Notes: generated by a model not told the origin, from the sequence alone. A stretch of DNA of 64,000 nucleotides from Streptomyces minutiscleroticus (GCF_014650875.1 NZ_BMVU01000019.1:62001-126000), one strand, 5' to 3'. Positions 9,023-17,002 are shown, numbered from the stretch's first letter. Numbers and translations: made by a program.

Positions 9023-9892
9023 TCAGAAGCCCTGCGCCAGGATCCGTTCGATCACGACCGCGACGCCGTCCTCGTTGTTGGCGACCGTGCGGCCGGAGGC
9101 GGCGGCTATCACGTCGGGGTGCGCGTTGCCCATGGCGTACGACGTGCCCGCCCAGGTCAGCATCTCGACGTCGTTCGGCATGTCGCCGAACGCGACGACC
9201 TGCTCGTGCGAGATGCCGCGCTCGGCGCAGCACAGGGCGAGCGTGCTGGCCTTGGAGACGCCGGGGCCGCTGATCTCCAGCAGCGCGCTGGGGCTGGAGC
9301 GGGTGATCATCGCCCGGTCGCCGACCGCGGTCCTCGCCAGCCGCAGGAAGGCGTCCGGACCGAGGGTGGGGTGGAAGGCCAGCACCTTGAGCACCGGCTG
9401 GCCGGCTCCCGCCGCGTCGTCGGCGAGGAGATCCTCGGCGGGCGCGACGCTCTCGCTCGGGTCGACGTGCAGCGGGGGGTACGTGGGTTCGTGGTGGAGC
9501 CCGCCGGTGCGCTCGACGGCGAACGCGGTGCCGGGCGCGGCGGCGCGCAGCAGCGTGACGACGTCGAGGGCGGTCTTCGGGAGCAACTCCCGGATCTTGA
9601 CGAAGCGGTGGGCTCCGGGGCCGTCGTGCAGATCGACCACCGCCGCGCCGTTGCCGCAGATCGCCAGGCCGTGGCCGTGGACGTGGTCGCTGACGACGTC
9701 CATCCAGCGGGCGGGCCTGCCGGTGACGAAGAAGACGTCGATGCCGGCCTCCTCCGCGGCCGCCAGTGCGGCGACGGTGCGTTTGGAGACCGACTTGTCG
9801 TCGCGCAGCAGGGTGCCGTCGAGATCCGTTGCGATCAGTCGTGGCGGGAGCGGGGAGGCCGGGGTCCTGGGCCGTCGGGTCGCTGAGGTCAC
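9023..9892 (-). CDS. Cof-type HAD-superfamily phosphatase
   Basis: A 289-residue HAD hydrolase. LIATDLDGTLLRDD is motif I (nucleophile and acid/base Asp), FFVTGRP carries motif II Thr, and the C-terminal VAFGDMPNDVEMLTWAG is motif IV; a large cap domain lies between, as in the Cof/YbiV family that acts on sugar phosphates and other phosphometabolites. GTG 9892 is preferred because residues encoded further upstream (to 10012) are low-complexity and unlike the family. No strong Shine-Dalgarno is seen. A paralogue with the same architecture is at 19417-20235. Substrate cannot be told from sequence. Confidence 0.88.
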   Translation of the reverse strand: MTSATRRPRTPASPLPPRLIATDLDGTLLRDDKSVSKRTVAALAAAEEAGIDVFFVTGRPARWMDVVSDHVHGHGLAICGNGAAVVDLHDGPGAHRFVKIRELLPKTALDVVTLLRAAAPGTAFAVERTGGLHHEPTYPPLHVDPSESVAPAEDLLADDAAGAGQPVLKVLAFHPTLGPDAFLRLARTAVGDRAMITRSSPSALLEISGPGVSKASTLALCCAERGISHEQVVAFGDMPNDVEMLTWAGTSYAMGNAHPDVIAAASGRTVANNEDGVAVVIERILAQGF

Positions 9893-9989
9893 CGCGCCAT
9901 TGTCCCGCACTCGTACGCACGTGCGTGCGGGGGCCCGCACATCTGAGTGGGCACCGCCCCCACCTGCACCGTCCTGCTCAGTGGTCCGG

Positions 9990-10075
9990 GTGTGGGAGCG
10001 CTCCGCCCACACGCGTACGGGTGTACGGGCATACGGGTGCGCGTGTGTACGGGCTTGCGCGTGCGGGCGACGACC
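9990..10075. repeat. Short TACGGGT-type tandem repeat
   Basis: The spacer between the HAD and luciferase-like genes contains repeated ACGGG(T/C) words (cgtacgggtgtacgggcata and variants), a degenerate array with about a 9-10 base period that encodes nothing convincing. Confidence 0.5.
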
Positions 10076-10087
10076 GGCGGCCTGCCC

Positions 10088-10999
10088 TCACCCGAGCTGG
10101 GCGACCGCCTCCGTGGCGATGCGCTCGAAGACCTTCTCGTCGGCGGCGAAGTCCGAGTCGGGGATCGGCCAGTGGATCACGAGGTCGGTGAAGCCCAGCT
10201 CCCGGTGGCGGCCGGCGAAGTCGACGAACGCGTCGAGGGACTCCATCGGCCGGCCGCGGTCCGGGGTGAAGCCGGTGAGCAGGACCTTGTCGAGCCCGGC
10301 CGCGTCCCGGCCGATCGCGTCGCACGCGGCGGTGAGCCGTTCGATCTGGCCGCGCAGGGCCCGCACCGAGTCCTCGGGCGTCCCCGTCTCGAACAGCTTC
10401 GGGTCGCCCGTCGTCACCCACGCCTGCCCGTGCCGGGCGGCGAGCCGCAGCCCGCGCGGACCCGTGGCCGCCACCGCGAAGGGCAGCCGGGGCCGCTGCA
10501 CGCAGCCGGGGATGTTGCGGGCCTCGTACGCCGAGTAGAACGTGCCGTCGTGGCTCACGGAGTCCTCGGTGAGCAGCCGGTCCAGCAGCGGTACGAACTC
10601 CCCGAACCGGTCGGCCCGTTCGCGCGGCGTCCAGGGCCGCTCGCCGCTGCCCAGCAGGGTCGTCGCGTCGAAGCCGGTGCCGCCGGCGCCGATGCCCAGG
10701 GTGATCCGGCCGCCGGAGATGTCGTCGAGCGAGATCAGCTCCTTGGCGAGGGTCACCGGGTGCCGGAAGTTCGGGGAGGTGACCAGGGTGCCGAGGCGCA
10801 GCCGGGTGGTGGCGCCGGCGGCCGCGGTCAGCGTCGGCACCGCGCCGAACCAGGGGCCGTCCCGGAACGTCCGCCACGACAGGTGGTCGTAGGTGAACGC
10901 CGTGTGGAACCCCAGCTCCTCCGCGCGCTGCCACGCCGCGCGCCCGCCCTCGTGCCAGCGGACGTGCGGAAGGATCACGGTGCTCAGACGCAGACTCAT
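10088..10999 (-). CDS. Luciferase-like (LLM class) flavin/F420-dependent oxidoreductase
   Basis: This 303-residue TIM-barrel protein belongs to the bacterial luciferase-like family. LRLSTVILPHVRW opens the barrel, GFHTAFTYDHLSWR is the family motif around strand 2, and RLRLGTLVTSPNFRHP followed by ISGGRITLGIGAGG are diagnostic. Streptomyces members commonly use F420 or FMNH2 as cofactor; the substrate is unknown. The start has no Shine-Dalgarno; TAGGCT lies exactly 7 bases before ATG, the signature of leaderless transcription. It lies upstream of the HAD gene on the same strand, separated by about 195 bp with repeats, so cotranscription is uncertain. Confidence 0.85.
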   Translation of the reverse strand: MSLRLSTVILPHVRWHEGGRAAWQRAEELGFHTAFTYDHLSWRTFRDGPWFGAVPTLTAAAGATTRLRLGTLVTSPNFRHPVTLAKELISLDDISGGRITLGIGAGGTGFDATTLLGSGERPWTPRERADRFGEFVPLLDRLLTEDSVSHDGTFYSAYEARNIPGCVQRPRLPFAVAATGPRGLRLAARHGQAWVTTGDPKLFETGTPEDSVRALRGQIERLTAACDAIGRDAAGLDKVLLTGFTPDRGRPMESLDAFVDFAGRHRELGFTDLVIHWPIPDSDFAADEKVFERIATEAVAQLG

Positions 11000-11006
11000 A
11001 CGGAGG

Positions 11007-11012
11007 AGCCTA
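11007..11012 (-). promoter_or_regulatory. -10 box TAGGCT of the leaderless luciferase-like gene
   Basis: On the minus strand TAGGCT is followed by seven bases and then the ATG, so a start about 7 bases downstream of the -10 would fall on the initiation codon. Confidence 0.6.
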
Positions 11013-11064
11013 AATGCAGGCGACGGGTGAGGGGTGACCGGTGATCGGTCTCCGGTGCCCGCCT

Positions 11065-11160
11065 CGGCGGATGCCCGGTACCTGTTCCGGCGGATGCCTG
11101 GTGCCCTGACCGGCGGGTGTCCGGTGCCTGGCCCGGCGGGCGCCCGGCGCCTGTCCCGTC
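11065..11160. repeat. Intergenic tandem array, 23-bp period, four to five copies
   Basis: The word CGGCGG recurs at 11065, 11088, 11111 and 11134, with a degenerate copy at 11157: exactly 23 bp apart each time. Unit consensus is CGGCGGRTGYCYGGTRCCTG plus three variable bases. It lies between two minus-strand genes; 23 is not a multiple of three, so it is not protein-coding repeat expansion. Confidence 0.85.
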
Positions 11161-11218
11161 CCGGGTCGGTCCGGGTCGGTCCGGCCGGTCCGGTCGGGCG
11201 CGGCGCGGTCCCGGGTGC

Positions 11219-11665
11219 TCACCGCACGCGTGAGCTCAGCCACGGGCCGAGGCCGATGAAGGGCAGGTACTCCTTGTACGTGCGGTCGCCGGGCAGCGGG
11301 ACGACCAGGCGGTAGCCCGGCGGGAACCTGCGCGCCGTGACGTGCGCGAGGCCGTCGTAGAGGGAGCGCACGAAGGCGGGGACGTCGTCGCGCGGGACGT
11401 CGTGGAAGTCGACGCCCTCGACCGTGATCAGGGCGTCGTCCTCGGGGTACAGCCGCACGGCCAGGGCCGGGGACCCGCCGAGTTCGACATAGGCCTCGTG
11501 CGGCAGCGAACCGTCGGCGTCGGTGACCACGCCCACGCCCGCGGCGGACCGGCGCGAGGTCTGGTCGGCGCCGATGTCCTCGGTGACCTCGATCTCGCGG
11601 GCGTACTCGGCGGCGAGGTCGCGCAGCGCGCGGACCGCGGCCTCGGTGGTGGGGAGGTGAGCCAT
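11219..11665 (-). CDS. Conserved-looking hypothetical protein
   Basis: 148 residues, acidic, no signal peptide or membrane segment. It starts MAHLPTTEAAVRALRDLAAEY and ends in GYRLVVPLPGDRTYKEYLP. The composition and codon bias are like the neighbouring real genes and a single ATG fits. I do not recognise the family. It is the middle gene of a minus-strand group (kptA upstream, luciferase-like gene downstream), but both flanking spacers carry repeats, so operon membership is doubtful. Weak start signals lower confidence in the exact 5' end. Confidence 0.65.
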   Translation of the reverse strand: MAHLPTTEAAVRALRDLAAEYAREIEVTEDIGADQTSRRSAAGVGVVTDADGSLPHEAYVELGGSPALAVRLYPEDDALITVEGVDFHDVPRDDVPAFVRSLYDGLAHVTARRFPPGYRLVVPLPGDRTYKEYLPFIGLGPWLSSRVR

Positions 11666-11699
11666 GGTGTCGATGATGCCTGTTGCCGTGAGGGGTGCC

Positions 11700-11890
11700 G
11701 GGCCGCGGCGGGCGGGCGGACCGGCGGGAAGGCGCTCCGGGGCCGGAGCCGAGGGCGAGGGCGGGGCCGAAGGCGGAGCCGCGGTCGGGACCGAGGCCGG
11801 AGGCGGGGCCGGGACCGGAGGCGATGCCGATGCCGAGGGCGGGACCGGAGCTGGGGCCGAAGCAGGAGCCTCGGTCGGGGGCGGGCCGGG
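11700..11890. repeat. GC-rich hexamer-based degenerate repeat tract
   Basis: About 190 bases built from GGGCGGGGCCGA / GGAGCCGAGGGC-like words with 6- and 12-base periodicity. It fills the spacer between kptA and the hypothetical gene. Hexamer periodicity creates artificial open frames on both strands (Gly/Ala- and Ser/Pro-rich), which I did not call as genes. Confidence 0.65.
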
Positions 11891-11894
11891 GCCG

Positions 11895-12449
11895 TCAGGA
11901 GAAGCGCAGGTAGGCCGGCGGGACGGTCCGGGTGAGCCAGACGCCGTTGGCGCTGACGTGGAAGACGTGGCCGTCGCGGTGCATCGCGGCCGCATCCACG
12001 GAGAGGACGACCGGGCGCCCGCGGCGCGCGCCCACGCGCGTGGCGGTCTCGCGGTCGGGCGACAGGTGCACGTCGTGCCGGTTCATGGGACGCAGGCCCT
12101 GCGCCCGGATGGCGTCCACGTTGCGGGCGACGGTCCCGTGGTACAGGTACGCGGGCGGGACGGCGGGCGGCAGCCCGAGGTCGACGTCGACGGAGTGTCC
12201 CTGGCTGGCGCGGATCCGGGTGCCCTCGACGGCGAAGCGCCGCTTGTCGTTGTGGGCGACGACGTGGTCGAGCTCGTCCCGGGTGATCGGGAAGCCGTGC
12301 GCGGCGGCTGCCGCGAGCAGCGTCGTGATCTCCACCCAGCCGCCGCCGTCGAGCGCGAGCCCGATCCGCTCCGGCTGGTGCCTCAGATGTCTCGCGAGGT
12401 ACTTGGACACCTTGACGGTGCGTCTCCCGTCCCTCTCTCTTTCGTCCAT
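11895..12449 (-). CDS. kptA: RNA 2'-phosphotransferase (Tpt1/KptA family)
   Basis: The 184-residue protein transfers an internal 2'-phosphate from RNA to NAD+, giving ADP-ribose 1'',2''-cyclic phosphate; in eukaryotes this is the last step of tRNA splicing. Family marks are all present: VSKYLARHLRHQPERIGL at the N-terminus, GWVEITTLL, RRF, RASQGHS with the catalytic His85, LYHGT at 103-106 and a C-terminal VFHVSANGVWLT. The length is normal for bacterial KptA. Bacteria lack the eukaryotic-type splicing that produces the classic substrate, so the physiological target is unknown. The start ATG follows a 248-bp spacer with DnaA-box-like sequences. Confidence 0.92.
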   Translation of the reverse strand: MDERERDGRRTVKVSKYLARHLRHQPERIGLALDGGGWVEITTLLAAAAAHGFPITRDELDHVVAHNDKRRFAVEGTRIRASQGHSVDVDLGLPPAVPPAYLYHGTVARNVDAIRAQGLRPMNRHDVHLSPDRETATRVGARRGRPVVLSVDAAAMHRDGHVFHVSANGVWLTRTVPPAYLRFS

Positions 12450-12505
12450 CCTCCCAGGATGGCGGGGGAGACGCTGATCACGCGATTTGTTTTCCCTCCG
12501 AGGTT

Positions 12506-12559
12506 TGATCCACAGAGAAGCGCGTTATCCACAACCCCTGTTGGCGAATCTGTGGACAA
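12506..12559. other. Group of three DnaA-box-like sequences
   Basis: TTATCCACA (12525-12533) and TGTGGACAA (12551-12559, reverse of TTGTCCACA) match the Streptomyces DnaA box TT(G/A)TCCACA exactly; TGATCCACA at 12506-12514 has one mismatch. Three sites within 54 bp in the spacer upstream of kptA is far above chance for this GC content. Confidence 0.7.
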
Positions 12560-12599
12560 CTGCGGGCCCGTCCACGGGAATTGGCGGCCCTTTCCCCGG

Positions 12600-12690
12600 A
12601 TTCGGCCGACTCCCGCCGTCTTCGGCCGTCTTCCGTAGCCTTCGGCCGTCTTCCGTCGTCTTTCATCGTCTTCGGCCGTCTTCCTTCTGC
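12600..12690. repeat. 10/20-bp phased pyrimidine-rich repeat
   Basis: TTCGGCCG occurs at 12601, 12621, 12641 and 12671, with ttccgtcgtc/tttcatcgtc decamers filling between, giving a strict 10-bp periodicity of TTC-rich units over about 90 bases. It directly follows the DnaA-box group and precedes the stop of the downstream minus-strand gene. Confidence 0.75.
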
Positions 12691-12697
12691 TTCCGGC

Positions 12698-14635
12698 TCA
12701 CAGCGGTGGCCGTATCCGGGCGATCGCCCGCAGCGCGCCCGGTGCCAGGCGGGACAGCAGCCGGGCGGTCCGCGCCTCCGGAGTGACCGGTACGACGGCC
12801 CGGTCGCGGACGACCGCCCGCAGTACCGCGTCGGCGACCTTCTCCGGCGGATAGCCGCGCAGCCCGTACAGCCGGGCCGCCCGCCGGCGCCGGCGGGCCT
12901 CCTCCTCGGCGTCGGTGCCCGCGAAGCGCGCGGTCGCGGTGATGCCGGTGCGGACGAAGCCGGGGCAGACCGCGGAGACGCCGATGCCCCGTCCCGCGAG
13001 CTCCGCGCGCAGGCACTCGGTGAGCATCAGGACCGCCGCCTTGGAGGTGCCGTAGGCGGGCAGCGCGCGCGAGGGCTGGTACGCCGCGGCGGAGGCGACG
13101 TTGACGATGTGACCGCCCTGGCCGCGCCCGGCCATCCGCCGCCCGAAGAGCCGGCAGCCGTGGATCACGCCCCACAGATTGACGTCGAGGACCTTCCGCC
13201 AGTCCTCCGCGGTGGTGTCGAAGAACGAGCCGGCGAGCCCGATCCCGGCGTTGTTCACCAGCACGTCCACCACGCCGTACTCGGTGTGGACCTTGTCCGC
13301 GAGCTTCTCCATGGCCCGCTCGTCGGAGACGTCGCAGGTCTCCGCCCACGCCCGGGGAGCGCCGAGCAGCCGGGCCGCCCGCGCCGTCCCCTCGGCCCCC
13401 TCCGCGTCCCGGTCGACGGCGACCACCCGGGCACCGGCCCCGGCGAACGCGAGGGCCGTGGCCCGCCCGATGCCACCGCCCGCGCCCGTGACCAGGACGA
13501 GCTGCCCGCCGAACCGCTCCGCGTACGGATCCCTGGCCCGCGCGTACCGGGTCTCGGCCGTCGTGCGCGGAGCCCTGCCCGCGGCATCGGCCGCGACGGC
13601 GCCCTCCGTGCCCTCCGCACCCCCTGTGTCCTTCGCGTCCCCTGTGTCCTTCGCGCCGTCCCCGCTCCCGTCCCCGCTCCCGTCCCCGGTACGGTCGCCC
13701 GTCCCGTCCTCCGTGGCGTTCACGAACCCGTCCTCCGTGGCGTTCACGAAGTCGGTGATCCACATCGTCAGCAGGTCGGGACGGGTGCGCGGGACCCAGT
13801 GCCCGGCCGGGAGCGTACGGCGCACCAGCCGCGGGGCCCATCGCTCCAGGTCGTCGTAGAGCCGCTCGGACAGGAACGGGTCGTCCAGGGGCGTGACGAG
13901 CTGGACGGGCACGTGGGCGTACGCATCCGGGCGCGGACGGCGCAGCCGGGGCCGGACGTTGTCGCGGTACAGCCACGCGCCGTGTGCCGCGTCCCGGGGC
14001 AGCGAGCGGGCCGGACGGCCGTCCGCGGACGCGTCGGGCACCTTCTCGAGGCGGCGCAGGATCCCCGGCCACCGCCGGCCGAGCGGGCCGCGCCAGGCCA
14101 GCTCCGGCAGCACCGGGGTGTGCAGCAGGTACACGTACCAGGACTTGGCGGCCTGGCCGAGCAGCTGGCCGGCCGCGCGGGGCGTGGGCCGCCGCAGGCG
14201 CCGTCCGATCCAGTGCCCGAAGTGGTCGAGCGACGGGCCGGAGACAGACGTGAACGACGCGACGCGCCCCTCGGTGCGCGCGACGGTGACGAACTCCCAG
14301 GACTGCACCGACCCCCAGTCGTGCCCCACCAGGTGCACCGGTCGGCCGGGGCTCACCGCGTCCGCGACCGCGAGGAAGTCGTCCGTCAGCTTCTCCAGCG
14401 TGAAGCCGCCGCGCAGCGGGCGCGGCGCCGTGGACCCGCCGTGGCCCCGGACGTCGTAAAGCACGACGTGGAAGCGGTCCGCGAGCCGGGCTGCCACCTC
14501 GGACCACACCTCCTTGGAGTCCGGGTAGCCGTGCAGGAGCAGCACGGTGGGGCGCCGCGGGTCCCCCAGCTCGGCGACGCTCAGCTCGACGCCGCCCGTC
14601 CGCACCCGGCGCTCCCGCGCCCCCGTCAGACCCAT
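12698..14635 (-). CDS. Fusion of epoxide-hydrolase-type alpha/beta hydrolase and short-chain dehydrogenase
   Basis: The 645-residue protein has two enzyme domains. Residues 1-305 are an alpha/beta hydrolase with oxyanion motif HGYPDS and nucleophile elbow GHDWGS (Asp106), as in epoxide hydrolases. After a low-complexity Thr/Asp/Gly linker (about 310-365) comes an SDR domain: TGAGGGIG cofactor loop, NNAGIG, the catalytic Ser in NVASAAAYQPS and the YGTSK Tyr/Lys pair. This arrangement occurs in actinobacterial SDR proteins annotated as CDP-type or ephD-like (mycobacterial EphD has the same order). A good GGAGGGAG lies 5 bases before ATG 14635. The linker DNA holds perfect tandem duplications. 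Substrate unknown; a lipid epoxide is plausible from EphD. Confidence 0.88.
   Translation of the reverse strand: MGLTGARERRVRTGGVELSVAELGDPRRPTVLLLHGYPDSKEVWSEVAARLADRFHVVLYDVRGHGGSTAPRPLRGGFTLEKLTDDFLAVADAVSPGRPVHLVGHDWGSVQSWEFVTVARTEGRVASFTSVSGPSLDHFGHWIGRRLRRPTPRAAGQLLGQAAKSWYVYLLHTPVLPELAWRGPLGRRWPGILRRLEKVPDASADGRPARSLPRDAAHGAWLYRDNVRPRLRRPRPDAYAHVPVQLVTPLDDPFLSERLYDDLERWAPRLVRRTLPAGHWVPRTRPDLLTMWITDFVNATEDGFVNATEDGTGDRTGDGSGDGSGDGAKDTGDAKDTGGAEGTEGAVAADAAGRAPRTTAETRYARARDPYAERFGGQLVLVTGAGGGIGRATALAFAGAGARVVAVDRDAEGAEGTARAARLLGAPRAWAETCDVSDERAMEKLADKVHTEYGVVDVLVNNAGIGLAGSFFDTTAEDWRKVLDVNLWGVIHGCRLFGRRMAGRGQGGHIVNVASAAAYQPSRALPAYGTSKAAVLMLTECLRAELAGRGIGVSAVCPGFVRTGITATARFAGTDAEEEARRRRRAARLYGLRGYPPEKVADAVLRAVVRDRAVVPVTPEARTARLLSRLAPGALRAIARIRPPL
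13611..13755 (-). repeat. Tandem duplications encoding the linker of the hydrolase-SDR fusion
   Basis: Three in-frame duplications occur close together: a 24-bp unit (CCGTCCTCCGTGGCGTTCAC core) twice near 13710-13750 encoding FVNATEDG twice, a 12-bp unit near 13665-13690, and an 18-bp unit near 13625-13655 encoding AKDTGD twice. Confidence 0.75.
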
Positions 14636-14715
14636 ACCGCTCCCTCCGCCGTGCGCCGGACCGCACCGGACGCGCCGAGCCGTGCCGGGCCCCGGCCGTC
14701 CGTCACCCTGCGCAC

Positions 14716-14735
14716 TCGTGCTGTGACAGGCACGA
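14716..14735. promoter_or_regulatory. Inverted repeat TCGTGC-N8-GCACGA, possible operator
   Basis: A 6-bp inverted repeat with an 8-base spacer, 80 bp upstream of the hydrolase-SDR start. The layout would suit a repressor dimer, but no regulator gene is adjacent and a chance occurrence is possible. Confidence 0.35.
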
Positions 14736-14798
14736 ATGTGGCAAGGGCCGCCGAAGGCGTCAAGCGTGGCGGGCGGGGCCTGTGGCCGGAGGCGGCGT

Positions 14799-14807
14799 TG
14801 TGGACAA
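14799..14807. other. Single perfect DnaA box (TGTGGACAA)
   Basis: Reverse complement of TTGTCCACA, inside the palindromic word GTTGTGGACAAC, in the divergent spacer between the hydrolase-SDR gene and the ABC operon. Confidence 0.55.
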
Positions 14808-14854
14808 CGGCGCCACCCGGGCGCGTGAACCTCGCGGACAATGCCTCCCCCTGT

Positions 14855-14960
14855 ACCCGCCCGCCGCGCACCCGCCCGCCGTCGGCCTCCTTCTCCGGAC
14901 GCGCCCGCCGGCCTCTCCCTCCGGACCCGCCCGCCGCCGGTCTCCCTCTCCGGACCCACC
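14855..14960. repeat. Degenerate CGCCCGCCG/TCCGGA repeats, about 26-29 bp period
   Basis: TCCGGA recurs at 14894, 14920 and 14949, and CGCCCGCCG at 14902 and 14928, with related copies before. The array fills the 413-bp divergent spacer (14636-15048), which otherwise holds one DnaA box and an inverted repeat and no gene I can support. Confidence 0.6.
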
Positions 14961-15035
14961 CCCTACGGGCCCGTACGACTGGAGGCTGAGAGAGATACCG
15001 CCTTCTGGTCTGACGCCCGTTGTGGCGTGCGCCAC

Positions 15036-15041
15036 TAGCGT
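15036..15041 (+). promoter_or_regulatory. -10 box TAGCGT of the leaderless ABC operon
   Basis: TAGCGT is followed by 7 bases and GTG 15049, without any Shine-Dalgarno sequence: the arrangement of a leaderless Streptomyces promoter. Confidence 0.5.
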
Positions 15042-15048
15042 CGTGGAT

Positions 15049-16095
15049 GTGACTGTGATCGCGACCGAAAGCCTGAGCAAGCGGTTCCCGAAGGTGACCG
15101 CTCTGGACCGGCTCTCCGTGGACGTCGGACCCGGTGTGACCGGGCTCGTCGGGGCCAACGGGGCCGGCAAGTCCACCCTGATCAAGATCCTGCTGGGACT
15201 GTCCCCCGCCACCGAGGGCCGGGCCGAGGTGCTCGGGCTCGACGTCGCCACCAAGGGCGGCGCCATCCGCGAGCGGGTCGGCTACATGCCCGAGCACGAC
15301 TGCCTGCCGCCGGACGTCTCGGCCACCGAGTTCGTCGTCCACATGGCGCGCATGTCGGGCCTCCCGCCGGCCGCGGCCCGCGAGCGCACGGCGGACACGC
15401 TGCGCCACGTCGGCCTGTACGAGGAGCGCTACCGCCCCATCGGCGGCTACTCGACCGGCATGAAGCAGCGCGTCAAGCTCGCCCAGGCCCTGGTGCACGA
15501 CCCGAAGCTGGTCTTCCTCGACGAGCCGACCAACGGCCTCGACCCGGTCGGCCGCGACGAGATGCTGGGCCTGATCCGCCGCATCCACACCGACTTCGGC
15601 ATCTCGGTCCTGGTCACCTCGCACCTGCTCGGAGAACTGGAGCGCACCTGCGACCACGTCGTCGTCATCGACGGCGGCAAGCTCCTGCGGTCCAGCTCCA
15701 CCACGGACTTCACGCAGATCACGACGACGCTCGCGATCGAGGTCACCGACACCGACGAGCACCCGGACGGCACCCGGGCGGTGCGCGAGGCGCTCCGCGC
15801 GCGCGGGGTGGACACCCACGACGGCAGCGGGCTGCCCGGCGCGGGCCACGTCCTGCTGCTGACCGCCGAGGGCGAGGAGACGTACGACCTGGTACGCGAC
15901 GTCGTCACCGACCTGGGCCTCGGCCTGGTCCGCATGGAACAGCGCAGACACCGCATTGCGGAGGTCTTCCGCGGCGACAGCGACGAGAACAGTGGCACGA
16001 GCGGCGAGAGCGGCACGGACGGCGGGACCCGCGGGAACGGCGCGGACCGCGACGGCGACGGCGAACGGAAGGAGGCGGTCGGCCATGGCGGTTGA
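15049..16095 (+). CDS. ABC-2 type transporter ATP-binding protein, operon gene 1
   Basis: 348-residue ATPase: Walker A GANGAGKST (residues 35-43), signature YSTGMKQRVKLAQ, Walker B LVFLDEPTNGLDP, H-loop LVTSHLL. It powers export through the membrane protein encoded by the next gene, whose start overlaps this gene's end by 11 bases. The C-terminal 40 residues are a Gly/Asp/Ser-rich tail unusual for the family. GTG 15049 (MTVIATESLSKRF) is chosen over GTG 15043 because TAGCGT sits at leaderless distance. First of four genes arranged ATPase-permease-ATPase-permease. Confidence 0.9.
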   Translation: MTVIATESLSKRFPKVTALDRLSVDVGPGVTGLVGANGAGKSTLIKILLGLSPATEGRAEVLGLDVATKGGAIRERVGYMPEHDCLPPDVSATEFVVHMARMSGLPPAAARERTADTLRHVGLYEERYRPIGGYSTGMKQRVKLAQALVHDPKLVFLDEPTNGLDPVGRDEMLGLIRRIHTDFGISVLVTSHLLGELERTCDHVVVIDGGKLLRSSSTTDFTQITTTLAIEVTDTDEHPDGTRAVREALRARGVDTHDGSGLPGAGHVLLLTAEGEETYDLVRDVVTDLGLGLVRMEQRRHRIAEVFRGDSDENSGTSGESGTDGGTRGNGADRDGDGERKEAVGHGG

Positions 16096-17002
16096 GCAGC
16101 CGCGGACCCGGGACACGACGGGGCCCGGGGACGAGACCCGCATCCACAACATCGGCTACCGCACCTACGACGGCCCGCGCCTGGGCCGCGCCTACGCGCG
16201 CCGCTCGCTGTACTCGCAGTCCCTGCGCGGCGCCTACGGTCTGGGCCGCTCGGCCAAGTCCAAGGTGCTGCCCCTGCTGCTCCTCGTGGTGATGTGCGCG
16301 CCCGCCGCGATCATGGTGGCCGTCGCGGTCGCCACCAAGGCGAAGGACCTGCCCACGGACTACACGCAGTACGCGATCTTCCTGCAGGCGGTCATCGGCC
16401 TCTACGTGGCCTCCCAGGCGCCCCAGGCGGTCTCCCGGGACCTGCGTTTCCGGACCGTGCCCCTGTACTTCTCGCGCCCGATCGAGACGGCCGACTACGT
16501 CCGGGCCAAGTACGCGGCCCTGACGTCCGCCCTGTTCATCCTCACCGCCACCCCGCTGCTGGTCCTCTACGTCGGAGCGCTGCTGGCCAAGCTCGACTTC
16601 GCCGACCAGACCAAGGGCTTCGCACAAGGACTGGTCTCCGTGGCCCTCCTCTCCCTCCTCTTCGCCGGCATCGGCCTGGTCGTCTCGGCGGTCACGCCCC
16701 GCCGCGGCTTCGGCATCGCGGCCGTCATCGCCGTCCTGACGATCTCCTACGGGGCGGTCTCCACCCTCCAGGCCATCGCCTACGACCAGTCGAGCACCGG
16801 CGCGATCCCCTGGCTCGGGCTCTTCTCGCCGATCACGCTCATCGACGGCGTGCAGACCGCCTTCCTGGGGGCCTCCTCCTCCTACCCCGGCGGGTACGGG
16901 CCCTCCGGCGCCGAGGGCGTCGTCCACCTGGCCGTCGTCCTGGGGATCATCGCCGGCTGCTACGGCCTGCTGATGCGCCGCTACCGGAAGGCCGGCCTGT
17001 GA
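16085..17002 (+). CDS. ABC-2 type transporter permease, operon gene 2
   Basis: 305-residue membrane protein with a 60-residue cytoplasmic N-terminus ending IHNIGYRTYDGPRLGR, a conserved lead-in in actinobacterial ABC-2 permeases, then about six hydrophobic segments (VLPLLLLVVMCAPAAIMVAV first). AAGGAGG at 16069-16075 sits 9 bases before ATG 16085, inside the upstream ATPase gene, so the pair is translationally linked. It should form the membrane channel partnered with the first ATPase; the exported substrate is unknown. Confidence 0.88.
   Translation: MAVEQPRTRDTTGPGDETRIHNIGYRTYDGPRLGRAYARRSLYSQSLRGAYGLGRSAKSKVLPLLLLVVMCAPAAIMVAVAVATKAKDLPTDYTQYAIFLQAVIGLYVASQAPQAVSRDLRFRTVPLYFSRPIETADYVRAKYAALTSALFILTATPLLVLYVGALLAKLDFADQTKGFAQGLVSVALLSLLFAGIGLVVSAVTPRRGFGIAAVIAVLTISYGAVSTLQAIAYDQSSTGAIPWLGLFSPITLIDGVQTAFLGASSSYPGGYGPSGAEGVVHLAVVLGIIAGCYGLLMRRYRKAGL

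Noticed and set aside
11666..11995. N-terminal extension of the hypothetical gene at 11219 through the hexamer repeat
   Set aside because: The extension is a Pro/Ala/Ser repeat without a ribosome site and overlaps the end of kptA; ATG 11665 fits better.
12663..14666. Alternative minus-strand frame of 667 codons overlapping the hydrolase-SDR gene
   Set aside because: Frame-shifted shadow of the real gene, lacking HGYP, GHDWGS and SDR motifs.
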